5,245 nucleotides of DNA from an uncultured Prevotella sp. (GTDB taxonomy: Bacteria; Bacteroidota; Bacteroidia; Bacteroidales; Bacteroidaceae): the NCBI GenBank assembly GCA_905372445.1, contig CAJPPF010000153.1:1-5245 (forward strand). The letters are read 5' to 3'. Below, one piece after another: positions 1-5,237 of this stretch (position 1 is its first letter; the number at the start of each line of letters is the position of its first letter). The translations under genes were made by a program, and so were the position numbers. Under the pieces are notes generated by a model, which did no database searches, was not told the DNA's origin, and worked only from the letters and a program-made list of their open reading frames with translations.

Positions 1-73
1 GTGATAAATCACGCCCCTACGCCTGCCGGATTGCCTAATTTCCCAGAAAATTTCTTAAGTGTGATAAATCATG
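1..73. repeat. Two GTGATAAATCA palindromes, 60 bases apart
   Basis: GTGATAAATCAC at 1-12 is a palindrome (GTGAT, AA, ATCAC) followed by GCCCCTAC; a left GGGC arm may have been cut off by the window edge. A related copy starts at 61 (GTGATAAATCATG) and keeps an inner four-base dyad (TGAT/ATCA). On the minus strand the first copy reads GTAGGGGCGTGATTTATCAC, which I recall as a widespread intergenic repeat motif in Bacteroidota genomes. Both lie downstream of the six-hairpin gene. Confidence 0.5.
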
Positions 74-151
74 TTCAGCGTGTTTTCATCCTACTCGATT
101 CATTGCTATAATTTGTTTACTGAACACCAATAATTTAGAAAGAAGTTTTTC

Positions 152-2944
152 TTATTTTACAAGAACCTTTTTCACTGTTCCGTCGGAGTATTTTATGATG
201 TTCAGCCCATGTTTTGACGCTGTGATACGCTGACCGTTGAGGTTGTAGCGTGTCACTTCTGTGCGTGGAGAAGTGTTCTCTGTCGCGTTGTGTATGCCAA
301 GAATAACATCAGGTAGCGTACCTTCTGCCTTCTTGCGGAGCACGGGAGCCCACAGTCCTCCGATGACCGAACGGGCGCGGAAACCACGTACATGACGGCT
401 GTCAGTCCAGTGCCAATCGGAGAGTGGCATGCGGTCGACAGTCTCGTTTGCCCATTTCCACTCCGGATCCATGAATAACTCTAAGTCGGCTTGGCTTTCG
501 GTCATTGCTGCAATCCATGCAACCCAGTCGCTCTTTCCTGTGGCATCGCGACTGTCGAGCGGCAACCCCCAGGTATTGATCTTCGTCTTGTAGTGTTCTA
601 TGTCGGTTGCAATCACATCGCCGGTGTATGAGTCGTTGAAGATGTTCCATTTCCACAACTTATCCCAAAGCATGTTATACTTCAGTCCCCAGTGTGTAGA
701 GTTCTCGAACTCCATGTAGTACCATTTGCCGTCAGTGGAGCGTGCATGGTCAACCCAGTAGTGGGCATACTCGTGGGCTATGCCAATGTGTTCGTTGTAG
801 GCAGCCTCGTCGCCACGCATCTTGCATAGTTCTGCATAGGCAGCAATACCCATGATAGCCTTCACGGCAAGGTTTGCGTTGCGCGAACTGTGACCTTTGA
901 AGTCGTCGGTACATAGCTGGTTGCCCGGTTCTTTGCCGTTGTCGACGAGATATTTCTTCCAGCGTGTGATTACATCCCAGAACTTTTCGATATACTCCAT
1001 GTCGCCATCCTGTTTCGCAATGAATGCTGCAAGGGTTATGATGTTGGCATTCTCTTCGAGTGGCATGGTCGAACCGTCGTTTGCCCACGGATTGCCATAG
1101 ACATTGCCGTTGGCGTGTGGATATGTGCCGAGGTCGTGGGCAGCGAAGTCGAAGTCCCATCGTCTGCTCTTGGTATACTTCAGTATAGAGGTGATCATGC
1201 CCTTCGCGAGTTGTGGGTTGTATGCCAGGAAGAGCGGTGCAGAAGGGTAGGTGAGGTCGACAGTGTTGACGCAACCGTTGGAATTATTCTCCTTTGAGAA
1301 GTACATGAGGTCGCCGTCTTCGTCCTCGAAGAGCTTATGTGCGGCGAGTACATGGCGATAGGTGCCTGACAACATCTCGGCATACTTCTTTCCGCCGGTG
1401 TTGAAAGCGTCATCATAGATGATTTTGTCCATGTCGCGAGCCAGCATCATGTTGTGACCGTAGTTGTTTTTATATTCCTCGAACGCCTGGAAAATGGTCT
1501 TCCTGTTGCGTGCCCAGTAGCCTTTATAGTCCTTGCCCCAGAGGCGGATGTCCTTCACCTCGTCATAGCCGAGCATCATATAACTTGCGCCCTCGGTGAC
1601 ATAGCCGAAGTCTTTGGTAAGAGATATGACAGGGTATTTGTCGTAGGTCTGAGCGCGGACGGTGCCATTGCGAGGATTAACGATACGTCCATACTCGGCA
1701 AACTCACTCTCGGAGGTGTTGACGTCAGCCATTGCCACCTCGCCGTTTATCTCCGGCAGGTAGATGTAACCCCAGTCGATGCTGCGCAGGTCGCCGGCGG
1801 TACGGAGTACGGGCTGTGCTGTAGAGCCTGCCTGAACATAACGCACGCCATTGTTGTTGACATACTGTGAGCGTGTCGCAACGATATCAAACACTGTCAT
1901 CTCTGGCGTGAAACCGTAATAGCACTGTACGTCGTGAGCTTTGCCGTCGTTTGAGTGTACACGGTAGGTCACGTAGTTGATAGGAGTTGATATGAGGTCG
2001 AGGTCGTTGATTGCCATTGGCGCAGTGAAAACAACGTCGAGGTCGATAGGACCGCAGGTGAAGTTGTAGTAAGTGTTGCACGCGAGAACATCGTAGTTGT
2101 TCTGTACTGCCATCTGCTCTGTCGGGAGATTGCTCTTTATATTCTCGTAGATACCAAAGTCGCAGTATGCCCCACCGGTCTGATTCAAACACTTGACGGC
2201 AATGACGTTGTCGCCCTCGTGGAGATATCTGGTAACTTCTGCTGCAGTGAGCTCGCGAAGTTGGTTGGGAGCCCATGTGTAACCAGTGTTCACAACCAGT
2301 CGACCATTGATATAAAGGTAGAAATAGTCGTCGTGAGAATACTTGATACAGAATGATTTTTTGAGGTCTTCGGTGGTCAGCGTCATGTGGCGGCGGATGT
2401 AGAGGGCGTTGTTTTCGCCAGTCTTCCACCACTCGGTGCTGACATGTGTATGCCAGCTGTCCTCGCAAGTTTTTGTGCCGTTGTCATACTTTCCCTTTGG
2501 ACATCCAAAAGCGCCGGGCAAGGTTGACCACTGCTCGGCTTTGAAATAAGTGGATGTCTCGTAGTCTTCGTTAGTCCATCTTGTAGTAGCTCCGTTTGGC
2601 TTAGTGCCGATATGTGCCAGTGCCGACCACGCCTGATCAGATGCCATCGGGAGGAATGGCTTGCCGAGGACGGCTGTTTCCTGCTTGCCCATCCAGCGAT
2701 ATACGGTGCCGTCGACACGCAGCAGACCGTCCATAGGTTTGCGTATATCTGCCCAATGTGTGGTATAGCCTTCGTTCAACTTGTTGTAAGGCGACCAGAA
2801 AGAGATGAACGGGTCGTTGAGGATGAGCGGTACTGAAGGCAAGCGCAGGTCGGTGTTCTTGTAAGGTTCGAAAAACTTAGCCTCCTGAGCAAATGCTATA
2901 AATGACAGCATAAGCAATAAGGCTGATGAGAGAAGCGTTTTCAT
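152..2944 (-). CDS. Secreted glutaminase A-like six-hairpin protein (DUF4964/DUF5127/DUF4965/DUF1793)
   Basis: A 930-residue exported protein. Residues 1-19 form a signal peptide (Lys2, hydrophobic core, AFA before Gln20) with no lipobox Cys. About 30-95 resembles DUF4964 (LILNDPFISFWSP). About 175-270 looks like an inserted beta-sandwich module (DDYFYLYINGR at 205-215, GDNVIAVKCLNQTGG at 244-258). About 280-500 fits DUF5127. The six-hairpin region follows: FSKENNSNGCVNTVDLTYP (549-567), HDLGTYPHANG (603-613), MPLEENANI (627-635), TDDFKGHSSRNANLAVKA (679-696), HWGLKYNMLWDK (751-762), LPLDSRDATGKSDW (794-807) and GFRARSVIGGLW (854-865). The family is named after fungal glutaminase A. The (alpha/alpha)6-type fold is also common in glycoside hydrolases, so the substrate of this protein is unproven. 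The last ~35 residues (YNLNGQRI...KKVLVK) look like a short C-terminal sorting-type tail. It is transcribed alone, and its start follows an A-rich leader without a Shine-Dalgarno site. Family assignment is firm; enzymatic activity is not. Confidence 0.9.
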   Translation of the reverse strand: MKTLLSSALLLMLSFIAFAQEAKFFEPYKNTDLRLPSVPLILNDPFISFWSPYNKLNEGYTTHWADIRKPMDGLLRVDGTVYRWMGKQETAVLGKPFLPMASDQAWSALAHIGTKPNGATTRWTNEDYETSTYFKAEQWSTLPGAFGCPKGKYDNGTKTCEDSWHTHVSTEWWKTGENNALYIRRHMTLTTEDLKKSFCIKYSHDDYFYLYINGRLVVNTGYTWAPNQLRELTAAEVTRYLHEGDNVIAVKCLNQTGGAYCDFGIYENIKSNLPTEQMAVQNNYDVLACNTYYNFTCGPIDLDVVFTAPMAINDLDLISTPINYVTYRVHSNDGKAHDVQCYYGFTPEMTVFDIVATRSQYVNNNGVRYVQAGSTAQPVLRTAGDLRSIDWGYIYLPEINGEVAMADVNTSESEFAEYGRIVNPRNGTVRAQTYDKYPVISLTKDFGYVTEGASYMMLGYDEVKDIRLWGKDYKGYWARNRKTIFQAFEEYKNNYGHNMMLARDMDKIIYDDAFNTGGKKYAEMLSGTYRHVLAAHKLFEDEDGDLMYFSKENNSNGCVNTVDLTYPSAPLFLAYNPQLAKGMITSILKYTKSRRWDFDFAAHDLGTYPHANGNVYGNPWANDGSTMPLEENANIITLAAFIAKQDGDMEYIEKFWDVITRWKKYLVDNGKEPGNQLCTDDFKGHSSRNANLAVKAIMGIAAYAELCKMRGDEAAYNEHIGIAHEYAHYWVDHARSTDGKWYYMEFENSTHWGLKYNMLWDKLWKWNIFNDSYTGDVIATDIEHYKTKINTWGLPLDSRDATGKSDWVAWIAAMTESQADLELFMDPEWKWANETVDRMPLSDWHWTDSRHVRGFRARSVIGGLWAPVLRKKAEGTLPDVILGIHNATENTSPRTEVTRYNLNGQRITASKHGLNIIKYSDGTVKKVLVK

Positions 2945-3033
2945 ATTGTTTATTTGGTTATTGTTAGTTCGCTATTTAGTAGTGTTTGAATAAAAAATAG
3001 GGCTGCGGACATCAATTGTTTGCAACCTTATAC

Positions 3034-3049
3034 CTTATTTATATATAAG
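3034..3049. promoter_or_regulatory. Near-palindrome at the predicted start site of the six-hairpin gene
   Basis: CTTATTTA (3034-3041) and TATATAAG (3042-3049) are reverse complements at 7 of 8 positions, and the site starts about nine bases beyond the -7 box, covering the expected transcription start. A repressor bound here would block initiation. The sequence is nearly all A and T, so chance symmetry is likely and no regulator is identified. Confidence 0.2.
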
Positions 3050-3057
3050 TGTCACTG

Positions 3058-3089
3058 CAAAAATACATGTTTTTTATTGAAGTGCCAAA
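3058..3089 (-). promoter_or_regulatory. Bacteroidota-type promoter for the secreted six-hairpin gene
   Basis: Read on the minus strand, TTTG (3089-3086) is followed after 20 bases by TATTTTTG (3065-3058), matching the Bacteroidota primary sigma consensus TTTG-N19-21-TAnnTTTG. Transcription should start a few bases past the box, near 3050, giving a leader of about 105 nt before the ATG at 2944. The leader is A-rich near the start codon and has no Shine-Dalgarno site. A near-palindrome at 3034-3049 sits at the predicted start site. No experimental support is available. Confidence 0.65.
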
Positions 3090-3164
3090 CAAATAACTTG
3101 TTATTTTCCGGTATGCTTTCTTTTGGTTGAAAGTGGGAGAGTGAGCTGTGAATTGAGTGAAAAA

Positions 3165-3189
3165 CTAATGTCTCAAAACTCGCGTATTT
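3165..3189 (+). repeat. Copy A of a 25-bp intergenic repeat (core CTCAAAACTCGCGTATTT)
   Basis: This stretch matches 5043-5067 at 24 of 25 positions, differing only at 3171 (T versus C). It lies in the gap between the nuclease-domain gene and the six-hairpin gene, outside any reading frame I can support. The likeness continues weakly: an AATATTG occurs 26 bases past the end here (3215-3221) and 25 bases past the end in copy B (5092-5098), followed in both by an AAAAT/ATGA stretch. That suggests the true unit is longer than 25 bp and has diverged. Confidence 0.75.
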
Positions 3190-3284
3190 TTAAGCAACTG
3201 ACCCTTTGGTTGGAAATATTGAAAATATGACAGTATAGAAATCTTCCGTTTCTTGCCATATTGGTGTGCCCTGCATGATCAATG

Positions 3285-3315
3285 AACCGGTGTTTATTTA
3301 CATGAAAGCACCGTT
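3285..3315 (-). other. Imperfect hairpin downstream of the HSDR_N_2 gene
   Basis: AACCGGTGTTT (3285-3295) and AAAGCACCGTT (3305-3315) form about ten pairs with two single-base bulges around a 9-base loop, 26 bases after the stop codon. No T run follows on the minus strand, so intrinsic termination is doubtful. It could be a 3'-end stabilising hairpin or chance. Confidence 0.25.
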
Positions 3316-3341
3316 ACATTTATAGAATGACGATACATATG

Positions 3342-3791
3342 TTAAATATTTTGGTAGTCAGGAATGTCTTTGAGAAGTAAATATTTTTTATCATCATAAT
3401 CGACCTTGCAACAGTAGTGGTTCAGACCGTTGCTGATGATGAGGTAGTCTACGTGGAGTAGTAGGTTATAGACGGCAATCTGGTCGAAAGTCTTCTGTGT
3501 TATATTGACCGTTGGTGCCTTATATTCGATTATCATTCTTGGATGAAGAGCGCGGTCATAAAGTACAGAATCTGCCCTTAACGACTTGTCGCCAACATGA
3601 AGTGAAACCTCATTGGCGAGCAGTTCTTTCGGATACTTCTTATGCTCTATGAGGTAATGGATGAAGTTCTGGCGAACCCATTCCTCTGGTGTTAATGCCA
3701 CATGGCGACGACGAAGCACATCGAAAACTGTAGGTTTTTCCTTTGTGCCTGCAATGTGTAATTCCGTTGGAGGTAGATTCAGTACGAGCAT
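3342..3791 (-). CDS. Stand-alone HsdR N-terminal (HSDR_N_2) nuclease-domain protein
   Basis: A 149-residue cytoplasmic protein without signal peptide or membrane segment. It matches the HSDR_N_2 domain, the PD-(D/E)xK nuclease fold at the N terminus of type I restriction R subunits. Visible motifs are TPEEWVRQNFIHYLI (34-48), a possible first acid at Glu61, RADSVLYD (72-79) supplying Asp74, IIEYKAP (87-93) supplying Glu89 and Lys91, and DQIAVYN (103-109) with the QxxxY motif (Gln104, Tyr108) of RecB-like nucleases. The catalytic set therefore appears intact. There is no helicase domain and no hsdM or hsdS gene nearby. From memory, Bacteroidota carry such ~150-residue proteins as a conserved single-domain family next to holA, so this is probably a full-length gene and not a remnant of a restriction locus. 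The start codon follows an A-rich stretch (TTCAAAAAATG). Its role is unknown; a housekeeping function in DNA maintenance is only a guess from the neighbour. Confidence 0.88.
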   Translation of the reverse strand: MLVLNLPPTELHIAGTKEKPTVFDVLRRRHVALTPEEWVRQNFIHYLIEHKKYPKELLANEVSLHVGDKSLRADSVLYDRALHPRMIIEYKAPTVNITQKTFDQIAVYNLLLHVDYLIISNGLNHYCCKVDYDDKKYLLLKDIPDYQNI

Positions 3792-3808
3792 TTTTTGAAT
3801 TCTTTTTC

Positions 3809-3839
3809 TTTGTAGTTACACCGATTTTTTCTATCTTTG
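3809..3839 (+). promoter_or_regulatory. Bacteroidota-type promoter for holA
   Basis: TTTG at 3809-3812 and TATCTTTG at 3832-3839 are separated by 19 bases, an exact fit to the TTTG-N19-21-TAnnTTTG consensus. Transcription would start near 3846, leaving a leader of about 70 nt before the holA ATG at 3915. The -33 box lies only about 18 bases upstream of the start codon of the divergent nuclease-domain gene, within that gene's leader. Confidence 0.7.
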
Positions 3840-3869
3840 CAGTAAGTATGCAATCCTTTTGCAAAGATA
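3832..3869. repeat. 10-bp inverted repeat built from two facing -7 boxes
   Basis: TATCTTTGCA (3832-3841) and TGCAAAGATA (3860-3869) are perfect reverse complements separated by 18 bases. Each arm contains a TAnnTTTG box pointing inward. Transcripts from the two promoters would overlap by roughly ten bases at their 5' ends, so the polymerases would compete. The arms could also serve as a dyad operator, but since TATCTTTGCA is itself a common promoter form in this phylum, two good promoters alone would produce this symmetry. Confidence 0.6.
3862..3869 (-). promoter_or_regulatory. Candidate -7 box for the HSDR_N_2 gene
   Basis: On the minus strand this reads TATCTTTG, identical to the holA -7 box. 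A start near 3855 would give a leader of about 64 nt before the ATG at 3791. I find no TTTG at the expected 19-21 base spacing upstream on the minus strand, so only half of the consensus is present. The site is supported mainly by its position and by its symmetry with the holA box. Confidence 0.45.
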
Positions 3870-3914
3870 ATAAATTTATAATAAACCTCGTCTTCTTTGA
3901 TATAAAATCAGGCA

Positions 3915-4943
3915 ATGGCAGAAACGAAAGCAGTAGCAACTTATGAGTCAATAATGCGAGATATCAAGGCTCGCAAATTCTCACCTATTTATATATTAAT
4001 GGGTGATGAGTCATATTTCATTGATAAGATTTGCGCGGCAATAATGGAGTCGGTCTTGCCGGAAGAGGAGAGAGAGTTTAATCAGTTTGTGGTTTTTGGT
4101 TCGGATGTTTCTGCCGGACATGTGGCACTTCTTGCGCGAGAGTTGCCGATGATGTCGGAATATAAAGTTGTCGTTGTGAAAGAAGCGCAGAATATTAAAA
4201 ACACCGACGACCTGGAAAAATATTTCGATCATCCGTCGCCACAGACAATTCTTGTCTATTGTCATAAACATGGGAACGTTGACAAGAGAAAGAAATTTAT
4301 TTCGAAAGCACAACAGCATGGAGTAATTTTCGAAAGTGGAAAGCTGAGCGAGAAATCTCTACCTTCGTTCGTCGAATCTTATCTGAAAATGAAAAGTGTC
4401 GTAATCGAGCCAAAGATTGCGATGGTAATTGCAGAGTCGATAGGGCAGGATCTGAATCGTCTCACATCTGAACTCGACAAACTTTGCCTTGCTCTTCCTA
4501 ACGACAGTCGACAAGTGACACAGGAACTGGTGGAGGAGAGCATCGGCATAAGTAAGGAATATAATACCTATGAACTGCGAAATGCTATCATCAACAAGGA
4601 TGTTTTGAAGGTAAATCGTATAGTAAATTACTTTGACAATAATCCCAAATCAGGAGGACTGTTTGTTTTGTTGCCAAATATATTCAGTTATTTCCAATCG
4701 TTGATGCTTGCATGGTATTCGCCTGATAGAAACTCGCAAAAAGGTATTGCCGCTCACCTTGAACTTCGACAAGAGTGGCAAGCACGCGACTATGTGGCTG
4801 GTATGAGAAATTACTCCGCTTTAAAAACTATGCAGATAATTTCCAAACTACGCGAAATAGACGAGAAAAGTAAGGGTTTAGATTCGCCAAATACCTCCAC
4901 AGGTGACCTCTTGAAGGAGTTAGTTTTCTATATTTTGCACTAA
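3915..4943 (+). CDS. holA: DNA polymerase III subunit delta (clamp loader)
   Basis: A 342-residue protein, normal length for the delta subunit. In the clamp-loader complex delta binds the beta sliding clamp and opens it so that it can be loaded on primed DNA. Residues about 1-140 form the AAA+-like domain I: SPIYILMGDESYFIDKI (23-39) stands where a P-loop would be, but as expected for delta it lacks a GKT/S Walker A motif. ARELPMMSEYKVVVVKEAQ (74-92) is a typical delta signature. The middle domain carries IGQDLNRLTSELDKL (176-190), followed by ESIGISKEYNTYELRNAI (208-225) leading into the helical C-terminal collar domain (about 215-342). The ATG at 3915 is the first in frame; an in-frame TAA lies at 3903-3905. 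The Shine-Dalgarno site is absent or weak. It has its own promoter upstream and a terminator overlapping its stop, so it appears monocistronic, divergent from the nuclease-domain gene. Confidence 0.96.
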   Translation: MAETKAVATYESIMRDIKARKFSPIYILMGDESYFIDKICAAIMESVLPEEEREFNQFVVFGSDVSAGHVALLARELPMMSEYKVVVVKEAQNIKNTDDLEKYFDHPSPQTILVYCHKHGNVDKRKKFISKAQQHGVIFESGKLSEKSLPSFVESYLKMKSVVIEPKIAMVIAESIGQDLNRLTSELDKLCLALPNDSRQVTQELVEESIGISKEYNTYELRNAIINKDVLKVNRIVNYFDNNPKSGGLFVLLPNIFSYFQSLMLAWYSPDRNSQKGIAAHLELRQEWQARDYVAGMRNYSALKTMQIISKLREIDEKSKGLDSPNTSTGDLLKELVFYILH

Positions 4944-4969
4944 AAGTTCTACTTTTGGTGCTTTTTTTT
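4937..4969 (+). terminator. Intrinsic terminator overlapping the holA stop codon
   Basis: GCACTAAAAGT (4937-4947) pairs with ACTTTTGGTGC (4951-4961) as an 11-bp stem with one G-U pair and a TCT loop, followed directly by eight T (4962-4969). The left arm contains the last His codon and the TAA stop of holA, so the terminator needs no extra 3' untranslated sequence. On the opposite strand the hairpin lacks a comparable T run after the stem, so it acts rightward. Confidence 0.85.
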
Positions 4970-5035
4970 GCTATTTTGTCAATTTCTGATAGGGGGTGAA
5001 AATGCCCTCAAATACCGATAAATACTAAGCTTTAC

Positions 5036-5142
5036 GCAAATTCTAATGCCTCAAAACTCGCGTATTTCCAACGAAACTAACTATTGTACAGAATATTGCT
5101 AAAATGAACAAAATACGTCATTTTCAGCTCAAAAGAATTTGC
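5036..5142. repeat. Nested inverted repeats around copy B
   Basis: Outer arms GCAAATTCT (5036-5044) and AGAATTTGC (5134-5142) are perfect reverse complements. Inside them GCTAAAATGA (5098-5107) pairs with TCATTTTCAGC (5118-5128) as a 10-bp stem with one unpaired C and a 10-base loop. No T run follows either side, so it is not a Rho-independent terminator. The region is AT-rich, so short inverted repeats arise easily; the inner stem and the overlap with the 25-bp repeat make it worth recording. Confidence 0.5.
5043..5067 (+). repeat. Copy B of the 25-bp intergenic repeat
   Basis: Matches 3165-3189 at 24 of 25 positions, in the same orientation. It lies 100 bases downstream of holA, beyond the terminator. 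A further TCGCGTATTT occurs at 5168-5177, repeating only the last ten bases of the core. The start of this copy overlaps the left arm of a 9-bp inverted repeat (5036-5044 with 5134-5142). Confidence 0.75.
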
Positions 5143-5207
5143 CATTAACGTTTATTGATATTTACGATCGCGTATTTATAGTTTTAAATCCTAAATAAAT
5201 ATCCGTT

Positions 5208-5237
5208 TATATTTGAGTTTTTAAACCTTTATGTTTG
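5208..5237 (+). promoter_or_regulatory. Two candidate -7 boxes pointing out of the window
   Basis: TATATTTG (5208-5215) and TATGTTTG (5230-5237) both fit TAnnTTTG on the plus strand. Upstream at the right spacing are only near matches: TTTA at 5183-5186 (21 bases before the first box) and TTTA at 5206-5209 (20 bases before the second). A rightward gene beyond the window would be expected. In such AT-rich DNA chance matches are common. Confidence 0.3.

Larger units (their letters stand above)
2945..3341. other. 397-base intergenic region between the two minus-strand genes
   Basis: No supported reading frame. It contains, from right to left, an imperfect hairpin just after the nuclease-domain stop (3285-3315), the 25-bp repeat copy A (3165-3189), the promoter of the six-hairpin gene (3058-3089), a near-palindrome at its start site (3034-3049) and the ~105-nt leader. 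The separate promoter and long gap argue that the two minus-strand genes are not an operon. Confidence 0.7.

Noticed and set aside
105..115. TATAATTTG as a plus-strand promoter
   Set aside because: Spacing within the box does not fit TAnnTTTG, and it would point into the antisense of the six-hairpin gene.
72..126. TGTTCAG (72-78) and CTGAACA (120-126) inverted repeat
   Set aside because: Seven-base arms 41 bases apart are within chance expectation and suggest no known signal.
140..153. AAGAA/TTCTT hairpin at the end of the six-hairpin gene as a terminator
   Set aside because: Only five A-T-rich pairs, and no proper T run follows on the minus strand.
750..1274. 174-codon minus-strand open frame
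   Set aside because: Fully inside the six-hairpin gene in a shifted frame, Arg/Cys/His-rich, no family features.
1454..1870. 138-codon plus-strand open frame antisense to the six-hairpin gene
   Set aside because: Hydrophobic, Val-rich translation expected from the antisense of this gene; no promoter or recognisable family.
1887..2468. 193-codon open frame on the minus strand inside the six-hairpin gene
   Set aside because: It overlaps the real gene in another frame and reads as Arg/His/Ser/Gln-rich low-order protein with no recognisable motif; it is a by-product of the G+C-rich codons.
3342..3791. A type I restriction system
   Set aside because: Only the N-terminal nuclease-type domain is present; the gene is complete at about 150 residues and no methylase, specificity or helicase gene is in the window.
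3640..3951. 103-codon minus-strand frame running from inside holA across the promoter region into the nuclease-domain gene
   Set aside because: It covers both promoters and overlaps the well supported HSDR_N_2 protein in another frame; no family resemblance.
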